From: Saccharopolyspora elongata
GTDB lineage: Bacteria; Actinomycetota; Actinomycetes; Mycobacteriales; Pseudonocardiaceae
Direction: 5' to 3'
Length of the DNA: 64,000 nucleotides
Assembly: GCF_004348985.1 (NCBI RefSeq)
Contig: NZ_SMKW01000030.1
Span: 1 to 64,000 of the forward strand
In this document: positions 8,837 through 19,748 of the stretch, in pieces
Layout of the letters: the number at the start of each line of letters is the position of its first letter
How positions within the stretch are numbered: the first letter of the stretch is position 1
Notes under the pieces: model-generated
What the model saw: the letters and a program-made list of their open reading frames with translations, nothing else
Told to the model about the DNA's origin: nothing
Database searches by the model: none
Program-made: the position numbers and the translations under genes

Positions 8837-8879
8837 AAGTACAACGAGCATGGCAATAAGTGCAACGTTCATTGTACTT
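8837..8879. promoter_or_regulatory. Operator cluster upstream of the NmrA-ABM operon
   Basis: Three copies of AAGTRCAAYG: two direct copies at 8837-8846 and 8858-8867, exactly 21 bp apart, and one inverted copy at 8870-8879 (CATTGTACTT). The last two form an imperfect 22-bp dyad. Placement 8-50 bp before the GTG suits repressor binding over the promoter. No regulator gene is adjacent, so the protein that binds is unknown. Confidence 0.6.
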
Positions 8880-9014
8880 CGATAGCGTGAGCGTGATCAC
8901 GGGAGATGGATGAGGCTGGGCTTGAGAAGCCCCGATTTCAGGCGGAAGCGGAAATCCACCCCGTCGGCGTTCGGGCCGAGGCGGAGGGCCGGGAGATCGT
9001 CCGAAGGTGTTCGG

Positions 9015-9248
9015 TCAGGCGTCGCGAACGATGCGGCGGTGGGCCCGCTGGTCGCGGCGGCTCTGGAGGCGCTTGACGAGGGCCGGCTGCTGCTGGAGCG
9101 CCTCGGGCTCGTCCAGCAGGCGGTTCAGCCGCTGGTAGTAGCGGTTCGGGGAGAAGCCGAAGCGCTCCTGGATGACCCGTTCCTTGTTGCCCTGGTAGTG
9201 CCAGTGCTCCAGCTCGAAGTCGAGGATGGCGCGATCGGTGTCGTTCAT
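9015..9248 (-). CDS. DUF3263 family protein
   Basis: A 77-residue soluble protein matching the actinobacterial DUF3263 pattern: an ILDFE..W opening, then RFGFSPNRYYQRLNRLLDEPEAL and a basic end. The fold looks like a small helix-turn-helix (residues 25-50), but no function is established. The ATG has a GAAGGGGG site. It sits alone between the NmrA and MFS genes. Confidence 0.8.
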   Translation of the reverse strand: MNDTDRAILDFELEHWHYQGNKERVIQERFGFSPNRYYQRLNRLLDEPEALQQQPALVKRLQSRRDQRAHRRIVRDA

Positions 9249-9350
9249 CCCGGCGTGCCCCCTTCGAGTTGCTGCCGATCGAGTCTACCGGCCGGGGCAC
9301 GCGTGTTCGATCGGCCATCCCGGTTCGTCGCGCGGGAATTTCCTTGTCAC

Positions 9351-10532
9351 TCAGGGCAAACGAGCGGCGACGGCGCGTCGCCGGTGGGACAGGTGGCGGG
9401 TCAGCGCAAGCCCTGCCAGCAGCGCCAAGAGCACCGAGACGCCCGGCCACCCGAATCGGGAGTAGGTGCGCACCCCGAGCCAGGAACCGAAGCTGCCGCC
9501 GAGGAACGCGCACGTCATGTAGGCCGCGTTGAGCCTGCCGCGCACCTCGGGGCGCAGCGCAAAGATCCGCACCTGGTTGGCGACCATGCCGGACTGCATC
9601 GCGACGTCGAGGAGCAGCGTGCCGACCACCAGTGCCGCCAGGCCGAGCGCCCCGCCGAGACTGCCGACCGCGAGGACGGCGGCGGCCGCGATCACGCCGA
9701 GGATGCAGACGAGGTTGACCGGATCGGGCCCCCGGCGGTCCGCCTGCCGCCCGGCGAGCGGCGTGCAGATCATGGTCGCCGCGCCGACCAGGGCGAGCGC
9801 CCCGACCGCCGACGTGCCCAGGCCGTACACCGGGCCGGTCAGCAGCAGCGCGACGCCGGTCCAGACGGCGGTGAAACCGGCGAAGATCGTCGCCTGGTAG
9901 AAGCAGGAGCGGCGCAGCTCGGGCTCGGCGCGCAGCAGCCGCAGCGACTCGGCCAGCAGCGCCGGATACCGCTGCCGGGATGCCGGGACCGTCGTCGGCA
10001 GCGAGAAGGCCAAGGCGGTCGCGGCGAGCAGCGCGAGCGCTCCGGCCACCGCGTAGGGCGCCCGCCAGCCCAGCCATTCCCCGATGGTTCCGCCGAACGC
10101 TCGGGCCAGCAGCATCCCGCCGATCGAGCCGCTCAGCAGCACGCCGGTGACCGATCCGCGCCGGTCGTCGGCCACCAGCCCGGCCGCCATGGGAGCGATG
10201 ATGGGCGCGATCACGGTCGTCACGCCCACGAGGACGCTCGTGCCGACCAGAGCCGGCAGCGCTGTCGCGGTGCATGCGACGAGCAGGCCGATCCCGGTGA
10301 GCCCGAGCAGAGCGACGATCAACGGGCGGTGCGGGACCCGGTCGCCGAGCGGCACCAGCAGGAAGATCCCGGCCGCGTAGCCCAACTGCGCCGCCGTCAC
10401 CGCCAGCGCGGCCGATTCCGGCGGCACCTGCAGGCCGGCGGCGATCAGCGGGCTGATCGCCTGCGGGAAGTAGATGTTGCCCACGGCCACGCCGCAGGTC
10501 AGCGCCAGCAGCAGGACGAGCGGCCGACTCAT
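9351..10532 (-). CDS. Major facilitator superfamily transporter
   Basis: About 393 residues with roughly 12 hydrophobic helices. It has an MFS loop 2-3 motif (LVPLGDRVPHRPL, residues about 58-70), the matching second-half motif GRQADRRG, and an early GNIYFPQAISPLIA like that of Bcr/ArsJ/YbhG-type drug exporters. The start ATG at 10532 puts the first helix at the N terminus; an upstream TTG at 10580 would add a polar 16-residue lead. Probably a proton-driven exporter of drugs or metabolites; the substrate cannot be told from sequence. Confidence 0.85.
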   Translation of the reverse strand: MSRPLVLLLALTCGVAVGNIYFPQAISPLIAAGLQVPPESAALAVTAAQLGYAAGIFLLVPLGDRVPHRPLIVALLGLTGIGLLVACTATALPALVGTSVLVGVTTVIAPIIAPMAAGLVADDRRGSVTGVLLSGSIGGMLLARAFGGTIGEWLGWRAPYAVAGALALLAATALAFSLPTTVPASRQRYPALLAESLRLLRAEPELRRSCFYQATIFAGFTAVWTGVALLLTGPVYGLGTSAVGALALVGAATMICTPLAGRQADRRGPDPVNLVCILGVIAAAAVLAVGSLGGALGLAALVVGTLLLDVAMQSGMVANQVRIFALRPEVRGRLNAAYMTCAFLGGSFGSWLGVRTYSRFGWPGVSVLLALLAGLALTRHLSHRRRAVAARLP

Positions 10533-10705
10533 GCCGGCGGGGCTGCTTCCAGGCGTCCGGGAAGTGCTGTCACGAGGCAACGATCATCGGTGCGCCGACC
10601 GGGCGCAACCGGTTTTCCGGGCAGACCGATCCTGTGATCCAGCCCACGTATCGGGTGCGGAACAGATCTCCGGGCGCACGATGTTGAGCAGATCGAAACG
10701 AAGTC

Positions 10706-10837
10706 GTGCGCTCCGGGGTCGGTGAAAATCCGAACCGGCGGTGAAAGTCCGCGAACCGGCGCCTCCACGCGGAGGTGTCGGCCGATCCGGTGGAATTCCG
10801 GGACCGACGGTGAAAGTCCGGATGAGAGGCAGCGCAC
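10706..10837 (+). promoter_or_regulatory. FMN riboswitch (RFN element)
   Basis: Conserved RFN blocks occur in order: GGTCGGTGAAAATCCGAACC, GGCGGTGAAAGTCCGCGA, CCGGTGGAATTCCGGGACCG, then ACGGTGAAAGTCCGGATGAG and AGGCAGCGC. The closing helix P1 pairs GTGCGCT (10706-10712) with AGCGCAC (10831-10837). It lies 100 bp before a PnuC-family gene on the same strand. FMN binding is expected to turn that gene down. The platform between 10838 and the GGGAGGAG site shows no T-tract, so control is more likely at translation start. Confidence 0.95.
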
Positions 10838-10937
10838 GGGCGGCCGCGATCGGCCGTCGGCGTGTCCGGCCGGCGGTCGTCGACGTCGGCTTCCCGCGTG
10901 TACCCCGGTGCGTTCGCATCCGGCGGGAGGAGCGGGC

Positions 10938-11585
10938 GTGCAGGCAATCGCGGAATGGGTGCTCGACAACGGGTTCACCGTGCTGGGCCAGAAGATCTCC
11001 TGGGCGGAACTGGTCGGGCAGCTGTGCGCGCTCGCCGTCGTCTTCCTCGCGCAACGCAGAACCCTCGCGACCTGGCCGGTGCAGGTGTCCGCGACGGTGC
11101 TGCTGTTCGCCGTCTACGCCTCCGCCCACCTGGGCGGGCTGGCCATTCGGCAGGTGATCATCCTGCTGATCTCGGTCTACGGCTGGTGGGCCTGGAACCG
11201 GCGCAGCGACCCGGTTTACGGCGTCGTGGTGCGCAAGGCCAGCGTCGTCGAGCGGCTCGTGCTGATCTCCGCGCTGGCGCTGGGCACCGCCGCGTTCGCG
11301 CTGCTGCTGTCCGCGCTGGACGCCTCGTGGGCCCCGTGGCCGGACGCCTGGATCTTCATCGGCACCCTGGTTGCGTTCTGGGCGCAGGGCCGCGGCCTCG
11401 TCGAGTTCTGGCTGGTCTGGCTGGCCGTCGACGCGGTCGGCGTGCCGCTGCAGATCGCCTCCGGCCTGTACTTCAGCGCGGCGATCTACGTCGTCTTCGC
11501 GGCGCTGGTGGTCCACGGCTGGTGGAGCTGGAACCGCACGGCACGCGTCCAGCGCACCCGCGAGAGCGCCGCAGTCGGGGGCTGA
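10938..11585 (+). CDS. pnuX: PnuC-family vitamin transporter, probably riboflavin (PnuX type)
   Basis: A 215-residue inner-membrane protein with about six to seven helices and the PnuC-family motifs SVYGWWAWNRR and VVHGWWSWNR. PnuC proteins carry nicotinamide riboside, but homologues behind FMN riboswitches (PnuX of Corynebacterium) import riboflavin. The RFN element just upstream points to riboflavin here. The GTG start has a GGGAGGAG site 6 nt away. The specificity is inferred from regulation; the substrate residues were not checked. Confidence 0.88.
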   Translation: MQAIAEWVLDNGFTVLGQKISWAELVGQLCALAVVFLAQRRTLATWPVQVSATVLLFAVYASAHLGGLAIRQVIILLISVYGWWAWNRRSDPVYGVVVRKASVVERLVLISALALGTAAFALLLSALDASWAPWPDAWIFIGTLVAFWAQGRGLVEFWLVWLAVDAVGVPLQIASGLYFSAAIYVVFAALVVHGWWSWNRTARVQRTRESAAVGG

Positions 11586-11587
11586 CC

Positions 11588-11607
11588 GCAGTTTCAATTG
11601 AAACTGC
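11588..11607. promoter_or_regulatory. Perfect 20-bp palindrome between pnuX and phoD
   Basis: GCAGTTTCAATTGAAACTGC begins 2 bp after the pnuX stop. It has no loop and no T-run, so it looks more like a protein-binding dyad than a terminator. It is 127 bp before the phoD start and could be its operator. Unverified. Confidence 0.45.
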
Positions 11608-11733
11608 GCCGCCGCGGACCAGCCGTGCAGGACCGGCGTGGTGTGTTCATCCGCCGGCCATGCGGGTGCGCCCGGCCGTTCGACTCCCCGGGCGAAGATC
11701 GCTGGCGATCAACGCCCGTTGTGAGGAGTTCAG

Positions 11734-13299
11734 GTGCCCGGAAGTCCGTTGTCCCGTCGTTCGGTCCTGGTGGGCGGGGCCGTGCTCGCCGCCGCAGCGC
11801 CCGCCCTCCCAGCCTCGGCGGCGGAGCTCCGCGGTGTCGGCAGGCCGGCCAGGCCCGGCCGGCTGTTCACCCTCGGCGTCGCCTCCGGCGAACCGCTGCC
11901 GCACGGCGTGGTGCTGTGGACGCGGCTGGCCCGTGACCCGCTCGCCGAGGACGGTCTCGGCGGCATGCCGAACCAGGAGATCAAGGTCGACTGGGAGGTC
12001 GCCACCGACGAGCGGTTCAGGCACGTCGTGCAGCGCGGGCACGTCGACGCGGCACCGCGGTCGGCGCACAGCGTGCACGTCGAGGCCAACGGCCTGCGCC
12101 CGGGGACGGAGTACTTCTACCGGTTCCGCGCCCGGGGCGAGATCTCGCCGGTCGGCCGCACCCGCACCGCCCCGGCGCCGGGCGCGCTCGGCGAGCTGAC
12201 CATGTGCTTCGCCTCCTGCGCGCACTACGGCGAGGGCTACTTCACCGCCTACCGGCGGATGGCCGAGGACGAGCCGGGCCTGATCCTGCACCTGGGCGAC
12301 TACCAGTACGAGTACGCCGCCAACGCGAGCAAGGACGTGCGCGAGGTGCACGGCCCCGAGACGGTCACGCTCGCCAACTACCGGCAGCGGCACGCCCAGT
12401 ACAAGACCGACCCGGACCTCCAGCTCGCGCACTCGGTCGCCCCCTGGCTGGTCGTCTTCGACGACCACGAGGTGGAGAACAACTGGGCCGACGAGATCCC
12501 GGAGGCGAAGTCCGAGACGCAGGGGCAGGCGTTCCTCCAGCGGCGCCGCGACGCCCTGCAGGCGTACTACGAGAACATGCCGCTGCGGCGGGAGTCGATG
12601 CCGGGTGGCATCAACATGCGGCTCTACCGGCGGCGCGCGTGGGGTTCGCTGGCGAACTTCCACATGCTCGACACCCGCCAGTACCGCGACGACCAGGCGT
12701 ACGGCGACGGCAACAAGCCGGACGGCCCGGACCTGCACGTCCCCCAGCGCACCATCACCGGGATCGACCAGGAGGTGTGGCTGCTGGACGGGCTGCGCGA
12801 CTCCCGCGCTCGGTGGGACGTGCTCGGCCAGCAGGTCTGGTTCGCCCAGATGGACCACGATCCGGGCCCGGCGAAGGTGCTGCCGATGGACGCCTGGGAC
12901 GGCTACCAGGCGTCGCGCCAGCGGGTCAAGGCCGGTTTCGACGCCGCCCGCAACGTCGTGGTGCTGACCGGTGACGTGCACTCGCACTGGGCCGCCGACA
13001 TCAAGGCCGACTTCGACGACCCGGACTCGCGCAACGTCGCCGTGGAGCTCACGACCACGTCGGTCACCTCCGGCCGGGACGGCTCGGAGACGAACGCGGG
13101 CGGCGACAAGATCAAGGCCGCCAACGAGCACGTGCACTTCTACAGCGCCCGCCGCGGCTACGTGCGAACCCGGATCACGCCGAACCTGGTCCGCGCCGAC
13201 TACCGGGTGCTGCCGTACGTCTCCAGCGCCGGCGCCCCGGCGGCGACGGCGGCCAGCTTCGTCACCCAGGACCGCGACCCGGGCCTGCACGCGGTCTGA
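11734..13299 (+). CDS. phoD: Tat-exported alkaline phosphatase/phosphodiesterase D
   Basis: A 521-residue secreted enzyme. The N terminus has a twin-arginine signal (SRRSVLVGG, then a hydrophobic stretch and ASA cleavage region near residue 30). A PhoD N-terminal domain follows (FTLGVASGEPLPHGVVLWTRL), then the metallophosphatase core with metal-binding motifs HLGDYQYEY, VFDDHEVENNW and LTGDVHSHW. PhoD enzymes use Ca/Fe to release phosphate from mono- and diesters outside the cell. The GTG start has GAGGAG upstream. A Pho-box was not identified. Confidence 0.93.
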   Translation: MPGSPLSRRSVLVGGAVLAAAAPALPASAAELRGVGRPARPGRLFTLGVASGEPLPHGVVLWTRLARDPLAEDGLGGMPNQEIKVDWEVATDERFRHVVQRGHVDAAPRSAHSVHVEANGLRPGTEYFYRFRARGEISPVGRTRTAPAPGALGELTMCFASCAHYGEGYFTAYRRMAEDEPGLILHLGDYQYEYAANASKDVREVHGPETVTLANYRQRHAQYKTDPDLQLAHSVAPWLVVFDDHEVENNWADEIPEAKSETQGQAFLQRRRDALQAYYENMPLRRESMPGGINMRLYRRRAWGSLANFHMLDTRQYRDDQAYGDGNKPDGPDLHVPQRTITGIDQEVWLLDGLRDSRARWDVLGQQVWFAQMDHDPGPAKVLPMDAWDGYQASRQRVKAGFDAARNVVVLTGDVHSHWAADIKADFDDPDSRNVAVELTTTSVTSGRDGSETNAGGDKIKAANEHVHFYSARRGYVRTRITPNLVRADYRVLPYVSSAGAPAATAASFVTQDRDPGLHAV

Positions 13300-13314
13300 T
13301 CCCGAGCCCGGCAC

Positions 13315-13352
13315 ACCGCGGGGCGCCCGCCACCCGGCGAGCGCCCCGCGGT
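13315..13352. terminator. Bidirectional terminator between phoD and aceE
   Basis: A perfect 12-bp stem ACCGCGGGGCGC / GCGCCCCGCGGT with a 14-nt loop. It fills the 63-bp gap between two convergent genes. Confidence 0.75.
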
Positions 13353-13362
13353 CGTTCCCCGA

Positions 13363-16128
<2,766 letters not shown>

Positions 16129-16160
16129 GGGAACTCCTCGACTACGTCGTGGACGTGGCA

Positions 16161-16188
16161 GGGTGTCGGACAGTGATGTCCGACACCC
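16161..16188. promoter_or_regulatory. Palindromic operator candidate in the aceE leader
   Basis: Inverted repeat GGGTGTCGGAC / GTCCGACACCC with a 6-bp spacer, centred about 45 bp before the aceE TTG. Eleven matched pairs without a T-run suggest a regulator site for pyruvate dehydrogenase control. An RNA hairpin is also possible. Confidence 0.5.
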
Positions 16189-16411
16189 TCATGGTCCACC
16201 ATCTCGGCCACCGATGCGCACACCGGAGGAGAACCAGGCTGTTGATGTCGAGCCGGCCGGTCTAGAGTCGAATCCCAACGCGTTGCTACGGCGTGTCGTG
16301 CCGTCAGCAGTTGCGCGGATGGCGGTCGGCAGTGTTCGCTATCCGCCAGATCTGGAAGGTGTGCGGCGTCCAAGGGTCGTCGCACCGGTGCATTGGAGGA
16401 GTGAGCAAACC

Positions 16412-16846
16412 GTGGTCGCCGCGGGAGACGCCGGTAAAGGCGAAGCCGACGTCGCCGAGAGGCTCGACATCGAGCCGGAGATGGTTGTCCAGGAACTCGG
16501 CTGGGACGAAGACGTCGATGACGATGTCCGAGCCGCGATCGAGGAGCGCTGCGGGAGCGAACTCCTCGATGAAGATGCCGACGAAGTGGTCGATGTCGTG
16601 CTGCTGTGGTGGCGCGAAGAGGATGGCGACCTGACGGACACGCTTCTCGATGCCATGACGCCACTGTCAGATGAAGGGGTCATCTGGGTGCTGACCCCGA
16701 AGACCGGCCGGGAGGGCTACGTCGAGCCGGCCGACATCTCAGAGGCGGCATCGACGGCGAACCTCGCCCAAACGGGGAAGGTGAGCCTCGGCGAGGGCTG
16801 GATGGGTACCAGGCTGGCCTACCGCAAGGCGAAGGCCCGGCGCTGA
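16412..16846 (+). CDS. DUF3052 family protein
   Basis: A 144-residue acidic protein matching actinobacterial DUF3052 (Rv2239c type), with ERLDIEPEMVVQELGWDEDVD at the N-terminal side and DEGVIWVLTPKTGREGYVEP in the middle. The GTG start at 16412 follows GGAGGA. It lies between aceE (divergent) and ahpE (same strand), as in mycobacteria. The ending WMGTRLAYRKAKARR is basic. No biochemical function is known to me. Confidence 0.85.
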   Translation: MVAAGDAGKGEADVAERLDIEPEMVVQELGWDEDVDDDVRAAIEERCGSELLDEDADEVVDVVLLWWREEDGDLTDTLLDAMTPLSDEGVIWVLTPKTGREGYVEPADISEAASTANLAQTGKVSLGEGWMGTRLAYRKAKARR

Positions 16847-16973
16847 TCGACCGTCGTTAGTCGCTGTGCGCATGTCCACCCCGTGGGCACCGGTGCTCGC
16901 CATCGGTGCCCACGGCGGTCGGCTCGGTGTAGGTTCGGCGATGACAAGGTCACGTCGATCAGGAGGATTCCTC

Positions 16974-17438
16974 ATGACGGTCGAGGTCGGCGCGCAGGCG
17001 CCGGACTTCACGTTGCCGGACTTCAACAAGGAGAAGGTCTCGCTGGCCGACTTCCGCGGCAAGAAGAACGTGCTGCTGGTCTTCTACCCGTTCGCGTTCA
17101 GCGGCATCTGCCAGGGCGAGCTGTGCCAGGTCCGGGACGACCTCGGCGAATTCCAGAACGACGACGTCCAGGTCCTCGGCGTGTCCGTCGACTCGCCGTT
17201 CGCGCTCAAGGCTTGGGCGGAGAAGGAGGGTTACACCTTCCCGCTGCTGTCTGACTTCTGGCCGCACGGCGAGATCGCCAAGGCTTACGGCGTGTTCAAC
17301 GAGGCGGCCGGCATGGCCAACCGTGGCACGTTCCTGATCGACACCGAGGGCAAGGTCCGCTTCGCCGAGGTGAACCAGCCGGGTGAGGCCCGCGATCAGG
17401 ATGTCTGGAAGAAGGCGCTCGCCGAGCTCAAGGCCTGA
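16974..17438 (+). CDS. ahpE: AhpE-type one-Cys peroxiredoxin
   Basis: A 154-residue thioredoxin-fold peroxidase reducing H2O2, organic peroxides and peroxynitrite. The peroxidatic Cys46 lies in PFAFSGICQGEL, the AhpE signature. A second cysteine, Cys51 (ELCQVRDD), is present where M. tuberculosis AhpE as I recall it has Asp, so resolution might be intramolecular. The ATG at 16974 has AGGAGGA 7 nt upstream; the longer upstream frame is not needed. It lies just before tRNA-Val. Confidence 0.92.
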   Translation: MTVEVGAQAPDFTLPDFNKEKVSLADFRGKKNVLLVFYPFAFSGICQGELCQVRDDLGEFQNDDVQVLGVSVDSPFALKAWAEKEGYTFPLLSDFWPHGEIAKAYGVFNEAAGMANRGTFLIDTEGKVRFAEVNQPGEARDQDVWKKALAELKA

Positions 17439-17534
17439 GCGAAGCGGTGGCCGACCGGGTGCCGAGCGTGGCGCGAAACACCGGTAGGGTGTCCGAAGTG
17501 ATCCGATCGGATGAACCCCGGACGGCCACCAACA

Positions 17535-17609
17535 GGGCGCATAGCTCAGCGGAAGAGCACTTGCCTTACAAGCAAGGGGTCGTAGGTTCGAACCCTACTG
17601 CGCCCACCA
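17535..17609 (+). tRNA. tRNA-Val (anticodon TAC)
   Basis: A full cloverleaf is visible. Acceptor GGGCGCA/TGCGCCC (17535-17541 with 17599-17605); D arm GCTC...GAGC; anticodon stem CTTGC/GCAAG with loop CTTACAA, TAC at 17567-17569; T arm GTAGG TTCGAAC CCTAC. The discriminator A and CCA are encoded (17606-17609). Confidence 0.98.
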
Positions 17610-17616
17610 TCATCGC

Positions 17617-17658
17617 AGCCCGTTGATCCGAGGTGAAATACCAGGTCAACGGGCTTTT
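17617..17658 (+). terminator. Terminator after tRNA-Val
   Basis: A perfect 10-bp stem AGCCCGTTGA / TCAACGGGCT with a 19-nt loop, ending in TTTT. It starts 7 bp after the tRNA. Confidence 0.85.
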
Positions 17659-17730
17659 GCACGCCATCTGGATGATCTTGATCCGTTCGTCCATTGTGGT
17701 CGCCTGCGCAGTCGGTAGGACCCGGGTGGA

Positions 17731-18873
17731 TCATCCGGCGCTGGGCAGGGTGATGGTGATGGTCAGTCCGCCGCCGGGGTTGGGGGTGGCGGTGGCGGCA
17801 CCGTGGTGGCTGTGAGCGATGGCGCGCACGAGGGCCAGGCCGAGGCCGTGTCCGTTGGCGTGAGTGCGGGCGCGGATTCGGTAGAACGGCTCGAACAGCC
17901 GGCCGGCTTCTTCGGATGTGATGGGCTCGCCGGTGTTGGTGACGGTGATGATGGCGGTGCCGTCCCGGGCGGTGGTGGTCAGTCGTGCTGTGCCACCGGT
18001 GTGGTTGTGCCGGATGGCGTTGTGCAGCAGGTTGGTCAGCAAGTGGTGGAGCAGGTCCTCGTCGCCGTTCACGGTGGCCGGGTGCAGCTCGTCGCGCACG
18101 GCGATCCGGTTGGCGCCTGCTTCGGTTCGCACCTGTTCCAGCGCGTGCGCCGCGACTGCGGTGAGGTCGACGTGCTTTGCGTCGTGGATGCCGTGGTGGG
18201 CTCGGGACAGGGCGAGCAGCGCTTCCACGGTTGCGATGCTGCGTTCGTTGGTGGCCAGCAGTTTGGGCGCCAGGGTGGCGAGATCGTGGTCGCGGGGGTG
18301 TGCGATGGCGACCTGCAGCATGGTGCGCGTGGTCGCCAGTGGGGTGCGCAGTTCGTGCGACGCGTTGACGGCGAAGCGTTGCTGGGCTTGGAAGCTGGCG
18401 TGCAGCCGGTCGAGCATCGTGTCGATGGTGTCGGCGAGTTCGGTGAACTCGTCCTGGGGGCCATCGAGGTGGATGCGTTCGTGCAGGGAGTGGCCTGCGA
18501 CGGTGCGTGTCGTCCGGGTGATGCGGTGGATGGGGGCGAGCATGCGCCCGGCGATGACCCAGCCGAGCAGGAACGAGATCAGGGCCAACCCGATCAGCGC
18601 CACGCCGGACAGTTGCAGCAGCGTCATCAAGATGTCGTCTTTGCTGGTGATCGTGCCGATTGCCGGTCCGATGTCGTCGGCAGGGATGGCCGGAACCACG
18701 GTTTCTGGCATGGGGGCGGCGGGCTGCAGGTCGTAGCTCGGGATGTACCGCATCAGCGCGTACACGGTGAGCAACAACGCGATGCCGCAGGCCAGCACCG
18801 TGCCCCCGTAGAGCAGGGTGAGCCGCAGCCGGATGGATAGCCGATTCCGCCGCAGCGTGGCGTGGATGCTCAC
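17731..18873 (-). CDS. Two-component sensor histidine kinase
   Basis: A 380-residue membrane kinase. TM1 is at residues about 17-42, a roughly 40-residue periplasmic loop follows, TM2 is at 84-110, then HAMP (110-165), HisKA with phospho-His173 (NASHELRTPLA) and an HATPase domain with N box (LTNLLHNAIRHN) and G box (ANGHGLGLALVRAIA). The GTG start overlaps the response-regulator stop by 4 nt. The short sensor loop is acidic and proline-rich (DLQPAAPMPETVVPAIPADD). The signal is unknown. Confidence 0.93.
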   Translation of the reverse strand: MSIHATLRRNRLSIRLRLTLLYGGTVLACGIALLLTVYALMRYIPSYDLQPAAPMPETVVPAIPADDIGPAIGTITSKDDILMTLLQLSGVALIGLALISFLLGWVIAGRMLAPIHRITRTTRTVAGHSLHERIHLDGPQDEFTELADTIDTMLDRLHASFQAQQRFAVNASHELRTPLATTRTMLQVAIAHPRDHDLATLAPKLLATNERSIATVEALLALSRAHHGIHDAKHVDLTAVAAHALEQVRTEAGANRIAVRDELHPATVNGDEDLLHHLLTNLLHNAIRHNHTGGTARLTTTARDGTAIITVTNTGEPITSEEAGRLFEPFYRIRARTHANGHGLGLALVRAIAHSHHGAATATPNPGGGLTITITLPSAG

Positions 18874-19535
18874 GTGGTGGCGGCGAGGTAGTAGCCGACA
18901 CCGGTAGCGGTGTGCAGGATGGGTGGGTCGCCGAGTTTGCGTCGCAGTGTGGAGATGGTGATGCGGACGGCGTTGGTGAACGGGTCGGCGTGGGCGTCCC
19001 AGGCCTTCTCCAACAGGTGTTCCGCGCTGAGCACCGCCCCGTCCGCACGCAGGAGCAGTTCCAGGACGGCGAACTCCTTCCGGGTCAGCCGCAAGGAATG
19101 GTCGCCGCGGCGGGCGTCGCGGCGAGCGGGGTCCAACCGGAGGTCGGCGTAGGTCAGCACGGGAGGGTGTGCTGCGGCGCCGCGTCGTCGCAGGGCGTGC
19201 AGCCGGGCGACGAGTTCGGGGAAGTCGAACGGTTTGACCAGGTAGTCGTCCGAGCCGAGACGCAGCCCGTCGACTTTGTCGGCCAGACTGCCGGCCGCGG
19301 TCAGCATGAGGATCCGGCAGCCGGCTCGGCCGGCCACCAACTGTCGGCATACATCGTCGCCGTGCACGCCGGGGAGGTCGCGGTCCAGCACGACCACGTC
19401 GTACTCGTTGACCGCCACGCTCTCCAGGGCTGTCGCCCCGTCGCCGGCGATGTCGACCGCCATGCCTTCGCGGCGAAGGCCGGCCTGCAATGCTTCGGCG
19501 AGGAAGGCTTCGTCCTCCACGACCAGCACCCGCAC
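18870..19535 (-). CDS. OmpR/PhoB-type response regulator
   Basis: A 221-residue regulator: receiver domain 1-115 with phospho-acceptor Asp51 (VVLDRDLPG), acidic pair Glu7/Asp8 and Lys in VKPFDFPEL, then a winged-helix DNA-binding domain (125-221; LTRKEFAVLELLL, TISTLRRKLG, GVGYYLAA). The GTG start has AGGAGGAT upstream. It is the first gene of the RR-HK pair and is divergent from a small secreted-protein gene 213 bp away, a likely target. Confidence 0.94.
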   Translation of the reverse strand: MRVLVVEDEAFLAEALQAGLRREGMAVDIAGDGATALESVAVNEYDVVVLDRDLPGVHGDDVCRQLVAGRAGCRILMLTAAGSLADKVDGLRLGSDDYLVKPFDFPELVARLHALRRRGAAAHPPVLTYADLRLDPARRDARRGDHSLRLTRKEFAVLELLLRADGAVLSAEHLLEKAWDAHADPFTNAVRITISTLRRKLGDPPILHTATGVGYYLAATT

Positions 19536-19648
19536 GCGTTCATCCTCCTGCCCTCAGGTGACCCGCCTACGCCGGCTGGCACGAGGACTACATGATCCTC
19601 GTCGGGACATACGGTCGGCATATGGAGATCATCAGACGCTGGCGATAA

Positions 19649-19680
19649 CCGCGGTCTGGATGGATGGGACCAGACCGCGG
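19649..19680 (+). promoter_or_regulatory. Hairpin in the leader of the small secreted-protein gene
   Basis: Inverted repeat CCGCGGTCTGG / CCAGACCGCGG (11 bp, perfect) with a 10-nt loop, 69 bp before the ATG at 19749. It may be an RNA stabiliser or attenuator, or a dyad for a regulator. A second dyad, CGAGGA/TCCTCG, lies at 19582-19601. Confidence 0.5.
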
Positions 19681-19748
19681 CCCGCTGCCGCGGTTGCGCC
19701 GGCGGTACGACCGCCGGAGCGATGTCCGCATGCAGAAGGGAATCTCAC

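Noticed and set aside
8921-8960. CCCCGATTTCAGGCGGAAGCGG as another copy of the 20-bp palindrome
   Set aside because: Only the left arm and part of the loop match; the right arm is absent, so it is at most a decayed copy.
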